Shown: positions 34,488 to 42,757 of the stretch, one piece after another
Layout of the letters: each line of letters opens with the position of its first letter
Numbering within the stretch: position 1 is the stretch's first letter
Assembly: GCF_051846935.1 (NCBI RefSeq)
Contig: NZ_JBPYCS010000010.1
Coordinates: 27,658-91,657 of the forward strand
From: JBPYCR01 sp051846935
GTDB taxonomy: Bacteria > Bacillota > Bacilli > Bacillales > Amphibacillaceae
Length of the DNA: 64,000 bases
Direction: 5' to 3'
Program-made: the position numbers and the translations under genes
Notes under the pieces: generated by a model
Seen by the model: only the letters and a program-made list of their open reading frames with translations
Told to the model about the DNA's origin: nothing
Databases searched by the model: none

Positions 34488-34661
34488 TTATTGTTTTTTC
34501 CATTTATGACCTTTTTCTTGAGTGGGAGGTAGGCGGTCGCCAGGATCAATTTTTACAGTTCTCGGCTTATTGACCTTTCCACCTCTTGGACCAACTTCTT
34601 TGTATTTTCCAGGTCGTTGGTTATCCATTCCAGGCTTTTTCAAACTAGCTATGGTATTCAC
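34488..34661 (-). CDS. Small basic protein, YjzC-like
   Basis: Up to 57 codons on the minus strand, ending ...PPTQEKGHKWKKQ. The core GMDNQRPGKYKEVGPRGGK and VKIDPGDRLPPT resembles the YjzC family of small Bacillus proteins. The start is unclear: AAGGGGGG touches GTG 34661, while TTG 34643 and ATG 34628 are farther away. It is divergent from the XRE gene at 34749 and opposite to the early genes around it. Confidence 0.55.
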   Translation of the reverse strand: MNTIASLKKPGMDNQRPGKYKEVGPRGGKVNKPRTVKIDPGDRLPPTQEKGHKWKKQ

Positions 34662-34675
34662 CCCCCTTAGAAAAA

Positions 34676-34693
34676 TAAGAAACTATGTTCTTA
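34676..34693. promoter_or_regulatory. Operator-like dyad in the divergent gap
   Basis: TAAGAA-ACTATG-TTCTTA lies between the YjzC-like gene and the XRE gene at 34749. Its place in a divergent intergenic region fits an operator; no further evidence. Confidence 0.35.
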
Positions 34694-34748
34694 TATAACA
34701 GCTTACCACAATATGTAGTGGCAAACAATTGAAAGGAGATACCATATA

Positions 34749-34931
34749 TTGAATTTAAAGCGAATTAGAAAGTCAAAAGGTATATCTCGTTACAAGTTAG
34801 CGAAATTGAGTGGTTTAAATGAATCAACATTGCAAAACATCGAAAACAGCAATGATCCAAACCCCACCTTTAAGGTGATGTGCAAACTTGCAGACGCATT
34901 AGGTATTACTTTAGACGATTTAAGGAGGTGA
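34749..34931 (+). CDS. Short XRE-family regulator
   Basis: A 60 aa protein that is almost only an HTH (RIRKSKGISRYKLAKLSGLN, then STLQNIENSNDPNPTF). It resembles small phage regulators of the XRE class. The start is TTG 34749 with AAAGGAGAT upstream. It is followed after 4 bases by another HTH gene. Confidence 0.75.
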   Translation: MNLKRIRKSKGISRYKLAKLSGLNESTLQNIENSNDPNPTFKVMCKLADALGITLDDLRR

Positions 34932-34935
34932 TTGA

Positions 34936-35178
34936 ATGAAAAAAGCTAAACCATCCAGTCTTGAGTATCACAATATAAAAGGACCAAAAAGAACTCGATT
35001 GATCCAAGAAAGAAAGAATAAAAACCTCACTCAAAAAGAATTAGCAAAACTATTAAATACTTCAAAAGCAACTGTGGGTTTTTTAGAGAACGGGAGAACG
35101 AAACCCAGTCTTGAACTTTCATTAAAGATTGAACAGGTTTTTAATCAGCCATTCGAAATTCTTTTTCCAGATTTATAA
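34936..35178 (+). CDS. XRE-family regulator
   Basis: An 80 aa protein with one HTH (about 22-70: LIQERKNKNLTQKELAKLLN, then KATVGFLENGRTKPSL), ending PFEILFPDL as in many Cro/CI-type proteins. RBS AAGGAGGTGATTGA overlaps the end of the previous gene. The 200 bases after it hold no gene. Confidence 0.78.
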   Translation: MKKAKPSSLEYHNIKGPKRTRLIQERKNKNLTQKELAKLLNTSKATVGFLENGRTKPSLELSLKIEQVFNQPFEILFPDL

Positions 35179-35378
35179 AAAAGTGCTTGACAAGGAGTAC
35201 ACGCATTTTTTCCAATTAACCGAAGCAGGTGAAGCAAAGTAAAACATGGTGAAATGAAAATATCGATAACTCAATTTTGTAAGTAATATCTAACACTAAA
35301 CGAAAGAAAATAAAACAAGAATTGGAAAATGCCTAATTTGTTAGTCTGAAATCAAAACAATAACCAGGAGGTAAAAAT

Positions 35379-36092
35379 ATGGATCAATTAGTTTTTAAAA
35401 ACAATGACGAAGTAGTTACGAGTTCAAGGAATGTCGCAAGAGATTTTGACAAGAAACATAAACACGTGCTGGATGCAATCGATTCAATGCAGGGGGTAGC
35501 CGAAAATTGGGCAAGCCTATTTTATGAGACAACTTACATCCATGAACAGAATAAGCAAGAGTACAGACAATATTTAATTAATCGTGACGGTTTTACATTA
35601 TTAGTTATGGGCTTTACTGGAAGACAAGCAATGCAATTCAAGATTAATTACATGAACGCTTTTAACCAGATGGAAAAAGAACTTAGTAAACCAAGAGTCT
35701 TGTCTGAAAAAGAACAACTAAAAGCATCTATGAAACTATCACTAGAAGCGTCAGAAACACTAGAAGAGCATAACGAACGCATTACCAACTTAGAAGAAAC
35801 AATGCGCATCGATGGAAACCAAGAGCATGTTATCCGGAAAAAGGCAAATAGCATCGTTGTTGAAACATTGGGCGGTAAATCTTCCCCTGCATATAAGGGA
35901 ATGGCGTTCAAAGTATTTTCAGCTTTTTGGAGAGACTTTAAGAACCATTTTGAAATACCAAGGTATGGTGAACTGCCAAAGAAAAAATTTGAAGATGGAT
36001 TGCGCTTTATTGGAATGTGGCAACCTTCAACAAGTCTAAGAATTGAAATTGATAATCAAAATAGGCAGCAATCCATTCGAGAGGTGATCTAA
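35379..36092 (+). CDS. Rha-family phage regulatory protein with ORF6C domain
   Basis: A 237 aa protein. The N-terminal Rha domain (about 10-100, VARDFDKKHKHVLDAID, then YLINRDGFTLLVMGFTGRQA) and C-terminal ORF6C domain (about 125-230, with GKSSPAYKGMAFKVF) are typical of antirepressor or early regulatory proteins of Firmicutes phages. The RBS is CAGGAGG. It probably acts on the lytic/lysogenic decision; target unknown. Confidence 0.85.
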   Translation: MDQLVFKNNDEVVTSSRNVARDFDKKHKHVLDAIDSMQGVAENWASLFYETTYIHEQNKQEYRQYLINRDGFTLLVMGFTGRQAMQFKINYMNAFNQMEKELSKPRVLSEKEQLKASMKLSLEASETLEEHNERITNLEETMRIDGNQEHVIRKKANSIVVETLGGKSSPAYKGMAFKVFSAFWRDFKNHFEIPRYGELPKKKFEDGLRFIGMWQPSTSLRIEIDNQNRQQSIREVI

Positions 36093-36377
36093 GTGTCTAT
36101 GGAAGAAGTTATCCGACAAATCGTGCGAGAGGAAAACGAGAAGCACTTGCAGGACATCAAGCACTTGCTCGAATCGCACGGGTATAACGAGGTTCCGAGA
36201 TTTCTGACAGTGAAAGAGGCGGCGCAAATTTTGCGCTTTGGAATCACTCGTACATACGAACTTTGTCAGCAATCAGAATTTAATGGGTTTCCGGCCTTGC
36301 GGGATGGCAACCGGATCCGCATACCTTACACGGCTATGATGAACTGGATTGAACAGCAAACAAAACAAGCAATCTAA
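36093..36377 (+). CDS. Excisionase-like helix-turn-helix protein
   Basis: A 94 aa protein with a C-terminal winged HTH of the MerR/Xis type (FLTVKEAAQILRFG, then YTAMMNWIEQQ). It has a charged N-terminal helix (MEEVIRQIVREENEKHLQDI). Such proteins serve as excisionases or early regulators. GTG 36093 with GAGGTG (36081-36086) 6 bases upstream is the start, immediately after the Rha stop. Confidence 0.72.
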   Translation: MSMEEVIRQIVREENEKHLQDIKHLLESHGYNEVPRFLTVKEAAQILRFGITRTYELCQQSEFNGFPALRDGNRIRIPYTAMMNWIEQQTKQAI

Positions 36378-36421
36378 GGGGGGGTGGTACTTATATAATA
36401 ATACTTTTTTCTTTGGATTAG

Positions 36422-36438
36422 TATTCCGATTCGGAATA
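36422..36438. promoter_or_regulatory. Operator-like dyad before an XRE gene
   Basis: TATTCCG-ATT-CGGAATA is a perfect 7-bp dyad 18 bases before the start of the regulator at 36457. TATAAT lies at 36394-36399 upstream. Autoregulation is plausible. Confidence 0.45.
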
Positions 36439-36456
36439 AAGGAAGGGGGATAGAAG

Positions 36457-36738
36457 ATGAAATACGGCGCGATTTTAAAAGCGTGCCGTGATCGAGAAGG
36501 AATTAGTCAAGAAGAGTTAGCGGATAAGTTGTATATCAACCAATCGGACGTTTCTAAATACGAGAACGGCACGAAAGAACCGAGTATTTCGATGGTACAA
36601 GCTTGGGTAACAAATACGCACTCGCAGGAAGTGATGGTTGCATTTTTATGCGGAGTTGATGGTTTAAGCATATTACAAAACTTACTAGATTCTGGAATAA
36701 CAGCAGTCGGAACAATCTTACTAGGAGTGATTTTTTGA
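36457..36738 (+). CDS. XRE-family protein with hydrophobic C-terminus
   Basis: A 93 aa protein: HTH at about 5-60 (CRDREGISQEELADKLYI, then DVSKYENGTKEPSI), then a hydrophobic C-terminal stretch (about 65-93, GITAVGTILLGVIF) that could be a membrane anchor. RBS AAGGAAGGGGG. It overlaps the next micro-ORF by 4 bases. A membrane-tethered phage HTH protein is unusual but seen in Bacillus prophages. Confidence 0.72.
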   Translation: MKYGAILKACRDREGISQEELADKLYINQSDVSKYENGTKEPSISMVQAWVTNTHSQEVMVAFLCGVDGLSILQNLLDSGITAVGTILLGVIF

Positions 36739-36809
36739 AGGTAAACGATGGACATGCAGCTATTGTAGGCGCAGTTATACTGATCTGTTTTATCATTAGC
36801 CAAATTTAG
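36735..36809 (+). CDS. 24-residue membrane micro-protein
   Basis: TTG 36735 overlaps the previous stop; AGGAGTG at 36723-36729 is the RBS. Residues 8-22 are hydrophobic (AAIVGAVILICFIIS). Function unknown. Support is only the RBS and close gene spacing. Confidence 0.5.
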   Translation: MKVNDGHAAIVGAVILICFIISQI

Positions 36810-36819
36810 GAGGGGTCAT

Positions 36820-37101
36820 ATGAAATTACATGAACATTTTTTGCCGAATGATCTATATGAAGCTTCAAAAGAATTTCATAGCTTCAAGGATTGCTTAGCA
36901 CTTGTAACGGCTCATATAGACAAAGGAGAAATAGAAATAGAATTAGCACAACATAGATCTGTAGATATGATTAAGTCTTTACACGAATTAGTACAGCTTG
37001 CACGAAAGAAGAATGAAATAGATCGTCGGAACAGATTGTTGGAACAAATGGGTGCTGCAGGAATAAATATACAAGTTGTGAGGATGTACAAGCATGAGTG
37101 A
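36820..37101 (+). CDS. Hypothetical phage protein, 93 aa
   Basis: ATG 36820 after AGGAGGGGTCAT. A helical, soluble, charged protein (KEFHSFKDCLALVTAHIDKG, then DRRNRLLEQMGAAGINIQV). I do not recognise the family. It overlaps the next small ORF by 8 bases. Confidence 0.7.
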   Translation: MKLHEHFLPNDLYEASKEFHSFKDCLALVTAHIDKGEIEIELAQHRSVDMIKSLHELVQLARKKNEIDRRNRLLEQMGAAGINIQVVRMYKHE

Positions 37102-37180
37102 TCGATTTGTTAAAAGCTTTTATCTGTTGTGTTTTATCGGAACGTTGGCGCTTTTGTACTACACGATGATCAATGCATGA
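37094..37180 (+). CDS. 28-residue membrane micro-protein
   Basis: ATG 37094 with GAGGATG upstream. Residues 8-25 form one hydrophobic segment (SFYLLCFIGTLALLYYTM). It has the same style as the micro-protein at 36735. Function unknown. Confidence 0.5.
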   Translation: MSDRFVKSFYLLCFIGTLALLYYTMINA

Positions 37181-37194
37181 GAGGAGTGATCAAT

Positions 37195-37464
37195 TTGGAT
37201 TTGAAAGAGTTAAATTCTCATTCAAAAGCACTATCAAAAGCAGAAAGAATAGGTATTACTTGTTTGACGGGGCAAAGTTTTCATCTAGAAAAGGAAATGT
37301 TTTTGGATATCGTTACTAATCATGAATTGAATGTAGAAAAAGTATTCACTAAAAGTGGAAATTATCATTTAAGTTTTTGGTTAAACGGTTATGAATACAT
37401 TACTTTTGTAACCGCGCAAGAACATCAAGAAGCATTTGAAGGACATAAAAAAATGACTAGCTAG
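37195..37464 (+). CDS. Hypothetical phage protein, 89 aa
   Basis: TTG 37195 is chosen because GAGGAG (37181-37186) is 8 bases upstream; the frame extends to 37129 but that part overlaps the micro-protein gene. No family recognised. Two hairpins follow, one over its stop codon. Confidence 0.65.
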   Translation: MDLKELNSHSKALSKAERIGITCLTGQSFHLEKEMFLDIVTNHELNVEKVFTKSGNYHLSFWLNGYEYITFVTAQEHQEAFEGHKKMTS

Positions 37465-37520
37465 GCACTAGTCATCGGATATTCGCTATATTCATCTACC
37501 CATATTATAAGCGAATATCC
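37453..37520. repeat. Two consecutive inverted repeats before the recombination genes
   Basis: First: ATGACTAG (37453-37460) with CTAGTCAT (37468-37475), spanning the stop of the previous gene. Second: GGATATTCGC (37477-37486) with GCGAATATCC (37511-37520). Neither has a T run. They may be operators or mRNA stability/processing elements. Confidence 0.6.
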
Positions 37521-37547
37521 CAATTATATCAATACGGAGGGATTTTT

Positions 37548-39554
37548 GTGAAGGATATTAGATTACTCAATTTGAAGCTAACCAATTTTAAGGGGATTAA
37601 GTATTTTGAACTCAATGCTGCCGGAAATGACATAAAGGTATTTGGTGACAATGCGACCGGTAAGACAACGTTGTTTGATGCTTTTGTTTGGTTGCTTTTC
37701 AGTAAGGACAGTAGCAACTCAACAAAGTTTGAAATTAAAACGCTTCTTGATGGTAAAACAATCCACAACTTGGATCACGAAGTGGAAGCGAGTTTGTTAG
37801 TGGACGGCAAACAATTAGTTCTCAAAAAGGTGTACAAGGAACAATGGACTAAAAAGCGCGGATCCGTTACGAAGGAATTCACTGGCCATACTACGGATTA
37901 TTTTGTAGATAGCGTTCCATCCAAGAAAAAAGAGTATGAGGACACGATTCATTCAATTGTAGATGAAGGTATTTTTAAACTGTTAACCAATCCTGCCTAC
38001 TTTAATGAACAACTAAACGATAAAAAACGTCGTGATTTGCTCCTAGAAATAGCCGGAGATATAACAGATCAAGATGTGATTAATTCGAACGGAGATTTGT
38101 CTAAGCTAACTGAAATATTAGGCAATCGAACTATTGAAGATCATAAAAAAGTGATTGCTGCTAAACGAAAAGAAATTAACGAGGAACTTGAACGGATCCC
38201 CGTTCGAATTGATGAGATTCATAGAGGATTACCTGATTTAACGGGTTTGGATGAAGCGAGTATAAAAGGCTCTATTGATAATGTTTCGTTTGAAATTGAA
38301 GCGAAAAACGAGCAAATAAACAGCATTAAAAACGGATCAGAAATTAACGAACTGAAAAGGCAAATCAGCGATATTGATTTAAAAATCGCAAATGTCCGAA
38401 ATGAGCATACTCAAAACGAACAGCAGGAATTATTCAAACTGCAAACAAGGCTCCAGGAAGAACAATCTAACCTTTCCATCCTAAGAAACGATATTAGAAG
38501 TCATGAACAACGTAAAAACATGAATGAAAATCACATTAAAGACATTGAAAAGCAAATGAACCAGTTACGAGATCAATATAAAGAGAGTCAAAAGCAGTAT
38601 GAAGAACAAAATGCACAAGAATTTAACCATGAATCGGAATGTGTTTGTCCTACTTGTGAGCAAGACCTTCCACAAGATCAAATAACGGAAGCTGCAACTA
38701 AATTTAATCTCAATAAATCAAAGCTTCTTGAACACATTAGTGAGCGCATGGAGACCATCAACAAAGAAGGTATTGAACTTAAAGGAAAAGTAGAATCAAT
38801 CAAACGAGAAAATGAATCCATTCAATCAAAAATTGATAAGATCACGGATCAAGGCAAGAAGAAATCAAGTGATATTGAGCGTTTGGAGCAGGAAATTGAA
38901 ACGGCTAAATCAACCGTTAAGCCGATTGAAGAAAACGCTTCTTACATTAAGTTAGATGAAGAAAAACAAACGTTAGAACAGAGGATTGAACAAATGCAAG
39001 TATCAGTTGCTGAAACAATCCAAGCTACACAGCAAGAGATTACAGAATTGAAGACAAAACAAAATGAACTGCAGGTTGATTTAAGCAAATTAGCGCAATC
39101 TGAACAATCACATAAACGAATTAAGGAACTGGAAGAACAAGAAAAATCATTAGCTGCAGAGTTTGAAGAACTGGAACATCAGTTGTACCTAACAGAAGAA
39201 TTTATCCGTACAAAGGTTAATATTCTTGAAAGCAAAATCAACAGTAAGTTTAAATATGCTCGGTTTAAGCTATTCGAAACGCAGATAAACGGCGGTTTAA
39301 GGGAAGTTTGCGAAACAACTTATGAAGGTGTTCCTTATTCCGGTGGTTTGAACAATGCGGCACGTATCAATGTAGGTTTAGACATTATTAACACGTTATC
39401 CACGCATTACGGTGTATCAGCTCCAATCTTTGTAGATAACGCTGAATCGGTTACTAAGTTGATTGATATTGATGCACAGTTGATCAGCCTGGTTGTTTCA
39501 GAACAGGACAAGCAGCTAAGGGTTGAAGCTAAGTCTGAAAGCGAGGTTGCGTAA
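37548..39554 (+). CDS. Rad50/SbcC-like AAA ATPase
   Basis: A 668 aa SMC-type ATPase: Walker A GDNATGKTT (about 31-39), long coiled coils interrupted by a zinc-hook CPTC (367-370), and a C-terminal ABC-like part with SGGLNNAARINVG and Walker B APIFVDNAES. The residue after the Walker B aspartate is Asn, where Rad50/SbcC has catalytic Glu. GTG 37548 with GGAGGGA upstream. It starts a recombination unit with recT and an MBL-fold protein; likely role is processing of DNA ends for RecT annealing. Confidence 0.85.
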   Translation: MKDIRLLNLKLTNFKGIKYFELNAAGNDIKVFGDNATGKTTLFDAFVWLLFSKDSSNSTKFEIKTLLDGKTIHNLDHEVEASLLVDGKQLVLKKVYKEQWTKKRGSVTKEFTGHTTDYFVDSVPSKKKEYEDTIHSIVDEGIFKLLTNPAYFNEQLNDKKRRDLLLEIAGDITDQDVINSNGDLSKLTEILGNRTIEDHKKVIAAKRKEINEELERIPVRIDEIHRGLPDLTGLDEASIKGSIDNVSFEIEAKNEQINSIKNGSEINELKRQISDIDLKIANVRNEHTQNEQQELFKLQTRLQEEQSNLSILRNDIRSHEQRKNMNENHIKDIEKQMNQLRDQYKESQKQYEEQNAQEFNHESECVCPTCEQDLPQDQITEAATKFNLNKSKLLEHISERMETINKEGIELKGKVESIKRENESIQSKIDKITDQGKKKSSDIERLEQEIETAKSTVKPIEENASYIKLDEEKQTLEQRIEQMQVSVAETIQATQQEITELKTKQNELQVDLSKLAQSEQSHKRIKELEEQEKSLAAEFEELEHQLYLTEEFIRTKVNILESKINSKFKYARFKLFETQINGGLREVCETTYEGVPYSGGLNNAARINVGLDIINTLSTHYGVSAPIFVDNAESVTKLIDIDAQLISLVVSEQDKQLRVEAKSESEVA

Positions 39555-39737
39555 ATGAGTAAAATTGTATTGGTTTTAGAGGTTTCAAATGCGACAGACG
39601 AACAAATTCAGACTGGTTTAGGAAAAGCATTTAATAATTTCTGCAATGAATACAAGGGTGCTGGTATTACCGCCAGTGTCATTAAACCAGAATCAGCAAC
39701 CAAGGTACTTGATTTTATTAATGAGGAGGAGAAATAA
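39555..39737 (+). CDS. Hypothetical phage protein, 60 aa
   Basis: ATG 39555 directly after the ATPase stop. The short acidic-basic protein (MSKIVLVLEVSNATDEQIQ) ends in FINEEEK. Position between the ATPase and RecT suggests an accessory role in recombination. Family not recognised. Confidence 0.65.
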   Translation: MSKIVLVLEVSNATDEQIQTGLGKAFNNFCNEYKGAGITASVIKPESATKVLDFINEEEK

Positions 39738-40667
39738 ATGAGCAACCAAAATCAATTAGCAATGGTTAAGAAAGATACTGTGGATGTTGTGGCAGAAAGG
39801 GTTCGACATTTCCAAGAGCAGGGAGAAATTCATTTCCCTGCGGGTTATAGCCCGGACAATGCTATGAAAAGCGCATGGCTTACTCTGCAAAACACACAAG
39901 ATCGAAACAAGAAGCCTGCTTTAGAAGTTTGCACAAGAGACTCTATCGCAAATGCATTATTAGACATGGTTGTACAAGGCCTTAATCCAACAAAGAAGCA
40001 AGGGTACTTCATCGTTTACGGAAACCAGTTAACATTTCAACGCTCATACTTTGGCACAATGGCTGTCACTAAACGAGTTACTGGAGCCAAGGAAATCAAT
40101 GCAAACGTGATTTATGACGGCGACGATGTGGATTACGAAATGGTAAACGGTAAAATCACCAATTTAAAACATAAACAGAAATTTGGGAGTATCGACAAAG
40201 AAAATATTATTGGTGCTTACGCAACGATCGTGCTGGATTCAAATACAACTTACCACGAATTGATGACAATTGAAGAAATAAGACAAGCCTGGTCACAGTC
40301 GCAAATGTGGGGCAAAGGCAATAAAAAGGAAAAAGAAGGATCCACTCACGATAAATTTAGGCAGGAAATGGCTAAGAAAACTGTCATAAACAGGGCATGC
40401 AAGAAATTCTTGAATAGTTCTGATGATAGCAGCTTAGTGATACAACATTTTAACCGGCAGGATGACGCAATAGCAGAAGCTGAAGCACAGCAAGAAATTA
40501 ACGAGAATGCTAATTCAGAGTACATCGATATTGATGTATCGGAAGTTGACCAGGAAACAGGAGAAATCACTTCTCCTGATACAGAAAAAGAAGATTCTGA
40601 AGTTGAACAAGTTATGAATGACATGGAACAACAGGAACCAGTTACAGCAAAAGGACCGAGTTTCTAA
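39738..40667 (+). CDS. recT: RecT-family single-strand annealing protein
   Basis: A 309 aa RecT protein: conserved TRDSIANALLDMVVQGLNP, QLTFQRSYFGTMAVTKRV and RQEMAKKTVINRACKKFLN. The acidic C-terminal tail is variable. RecT anneals complementary single strands during phage recombination. It is normally paired with a RecE/YqaJ exonuclease; none is seen here, but an SbcC-like ATPase precedes it and an MBL-fold hydrolase follows with 1-base overlap. Confidence 0.93.
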   Translation: MSNQNQLAMVKKDTVDVVAERVRHFQEQGEIHFPAGYSPDNAMKSAWLTLQNTQDRNKKPALEVCTRDSIANALLDMVVQGLNPTKKQGYFIVYGNQLTFQRSYFGTMAVTKRVTGAKEINANVIYDGDDVDYEMVNGKITNLKHKQKFGSIDKENIIGAYATIVLDSNTTYHELMTIEEIRQAWSQSQMWGKGNKKEKEGSTHDKFRQEMAKKTVINRACKKFLNSSDDSSLVIQHFNRQDDAIAEAEAQQEINENANSEYIDIDVSEVDQETGEITSPDTEKEDSEVEQVMNDMEQQEPVTAKGPSF

Positions 40668-41368
40668 TGATTAAAATAACAACTCTTGCTTCCAGTTCAA
40701 AGGGGAATTGCTACCACGTTACAGATGGTAGCACTCCCTTATTACTAGAATGCGGAATATCGTTCAAAGAAATTCAAATAGCGCTAGAATTCAAGACTTC
40801 TAGTATAAAAGGTTGTTTAGTATCACATGAACATAAAGACCATACAAAAGGCTTAAAAGAAGTTTTGCGAGCAGGCATTAATTGTTATATGTCACAAGGA
40901 ACAGCGGATGCAGAAGGTATAAAACATCATCGCATAAAAGTAGTTGAAAATAAGCGGCAATTCACAATTGGAACATGGACGATACTTCCGTTTGATGTTG
41001 AACATGATGTTTCAGAACCATATGGGTTCCTGCTTCAAAATAAAGCTGGTGAGAAGCTTTTATTCGCTACTGATACCTTTTATGTCAGGTACAAGTTTAA
41101 AGGCCTCACACACATCATGATTGAAGCAAATTATAGCAAGGATATTCTAAACGAAAACATTTCAACAGGACGTGTCCATAAAGGTATGAAAAAGCGTTTA
41201 ATAAGATCACATTTTAGCTTAGAAAACGTTAAAGAGTTTCTGAAAGCAAATGACTTATCTAAGGTGCAGGAGATTCATCTAATGCATTTATCAGATAGTA
41301 ATTCGGATGAAAAATTGTTTAAGAAAGAGATTCAGCAGCTTACTGGAAAAGTAGTTTATATAGCATAA
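40667..41368 (+). CDS. MBL-fold metallohydrolase (possible nuclease)
   Basis: A 233 aa metallo-beta-lactamase-fold protein with zinc motif HEHKDH (54-59), later HDVSEPYG and DTFY near the third and fourth ligand sites, and similarity to the YycJ/WalJ group. In this phage module it replaces the usual exonuclease gene, so a DNA-processing function beside RecT is a reasonable inference. ATG 40667 overlaps the recT stop. Confidence 0.82.
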   Translation: MIKITTLASSSKGNCYHVTDGSTPLLLECGISFKEIQIALEFKTSSIKGCLVSHEHKDHTKGLKEVLRAGINCYMSQGTADAEGIKHHRIKVVENKRQFTIGTWTILPFDVEHDVSEPYGFLLQNKAGEKLLFATDTFYVRYKFKGLTHIMIEANYSKDILNENISTGRVHKGMKKRLIRSHFSLENVKEFLKANDLSKVQEIHLMHLSDSNSDEKLFKKEIQQLTGKVVYIA

Positions 41369-41385
41369 GAGTTGGGGGTATGAAA

Positions 41386-42288
41386 ATGAAAGGATTTATC
41401 AGTTTGCACAGAAAACTAATGGACAATCCAATATGGTCGGACCCCAATTACCTTAAATTGTGGATATATTGCTTATTTGAAGCTTCTCATACAGATCGAG
41501 AACAATTGGTCGGTAATCAAATGATAGAAATCAAAAGAGGTCAATTTATTACAGGTAGATTTGCACTATCAGAAGAGTTAAATAAGGGAGTTAAACCGAA
41601 ACAAAGGCTTGATAAGTTGACTTGGTGGCGTTATTTAAACAACTTACAAAAACAACGAATGTTGAACATCAAAAGCACTAACAAATATAGCGTTGTAACC
41701 ATTATTAAATATGATGTTTACCAAAATGTATTTAATAAAACTGAACATGGAACTGAACATCAATTGAACAACAAACGAACAACAGATGAACAACAGATGA
41801 ACACAAACAATAATTATAATAATTTAAATAATTATATAAAAATATCTACTACTACTAGCGCGCATGAAAAAAATGATGCCATCGTTTTCTACCAAAACAA
41901 CATCGGAATGATCAGACCACAAATTTCGGAGGAAATGCTCGACTGGATAAATGATTTCGGTGATGAAATGGTGATCGAAGCTATGAAAAGATCACTGGAA
42001 CGAAACAAGCCTAGTTGGGGATATACAAAATCTATCTTAAAATCTTGGCATGAAAAAGGAATTAAAACGATTGAACAGGCAAATGCAGAGGATATTGAAT
42101 TTAAGAATCAGCAGCAATCAAGGTTTAGTAAGCAGCCTATCCAAAAAGAAACCGTTCCTGACTGGTTTAAACAACGTAAGCGACAAGGAACAAGCATGAA
42201 AACTGAACAACCGGTTGATGAAAAAGAAAAAGCAGAAATCATGGCCATGTTAGCAAAACACACATCGAAAGCGAGTGGTGAATCATGA
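41386..42288 (+). CDS. DnaD-domain replication initiation protein
   Basis: A 300 aa protein: N-terminal winged-helix region (SLHRKLMDNPIWSD to SVVTIIKYDVYQ), an Asn/Thr-rich linker (about 115-158), and a C-terminal DnaD domain (about 160-232, AIVFYQNNIGMI to YTKSILKSWHEKGI). These phage proteins load the helicase at the phage origin. ATG 41386 is chosen over 41380 because GGGGG at 41374-41378 is 7 bases away. The AT-rich linker DNA at 41808-41850 could hold origin sequences. Confidence 0.85.
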   Translation: MKGFISLHRKLMDNPIWSDPNYLKLWIYCLFEASHTDREQLVGNQMIEIKRGQFITGRFALSEELNKGVKPKQRLDKLTWWRYLNNLQKQRMLNIKSTNKYSVVTIIKYDVYQNVFNKTEHGTEHQLNNKRTTDEQQMNTNNNYNNLNNYIKISTTTSAHEKNDAIVFYQNNIGMIRPQISEEMLDWINDFGDEMVIEAMKRSLERNKPSWGYTKSILKSWHEKGIKTIEQANAEDIEFKNQQQSRFSKQPIQKETVPDWFKQRKRQGTSMKTEQPVDEKEKAEIMAMLAKHTSKASGES

Positions 42289-42539
42289 GTGCATTGCCAG
42301 AACGAGCTAGGGATTACGTAACACTGCTGGATGGAGATTTAGAATTTCGAATGCACAAAGAACAATTACAAGTCATCACAGATTTACATAACAACGGCAT
42401 TCACTACGAAGATATTGCACAAAAAATAAAACGTGAACCGATCGAAGTCATTATCGCACTGTTGCATCAAGCATACGGAAACAGAGTGGATTTACAACCA
42501 CTTGCTTATAATTTTAATACGAAAAATGCGAAGGAGTAA
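42285..42539 (+). CDS. Hypothetical phage protein, 84 aa
   Basis: ATG 42285 overlaps the DnaD-protein stop by 4 bases (ATGA). The middle (HYEDIAQKIKREPIEVIIALLHQA) looks like a small HTH. It is probably part of the replication module. Confidence 0.65.
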   Translation: MSALPERARDYVTLLDGDLEFRMHKEQLQVITDLHNNGIHYEDIAQKIKREPIEVIIALLHQAYGNRVDLQPLAYNFNTKNAKE

Positions 42540-42545
42540 AAATTA

Positions 42546-42707
42546 ATGGCTGAAATAAAAGTAGAAATAGCTCAAATACTTGGCGGTTATTTTAGAGTGA
42601 TTATTAACGACTTGCCAATTGCAAATTATCGTGAATGGGATCAAGCAAACGTATTAGTAGAACATTTTATAAAGATCAATGCTGATAAAAAAGTGATTAG
42701 AGTTTAG
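42546..42707 (+). CDS. Hypothetical phage protein, 53 aa
   Basis: ATG 42546 after GAAGGAG. Sequence starts MAEIKVEIAQILGGYFRV and ends KVIRV. No family recognised. It lies 6 bases after the previous gene. Confidence 0.6.
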   Translation: MAEIKVEIAQILGGYFRVIINDLPIANYREWDQANVLVEHFIKINADKKVIRV

Positions 42708-42757
42708 TTCGTATTACGACGATTAGACAGAAAATGTGACGTAAAGGAGATTATAAA

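Noticed and set aside
41808..41850. AT-rich tract in the DnaD-protein gene as a definite replication origin
   Set aside because: It encodes the Asn/Thr linker and shows no clear iterons; only mentioned as a possibility.
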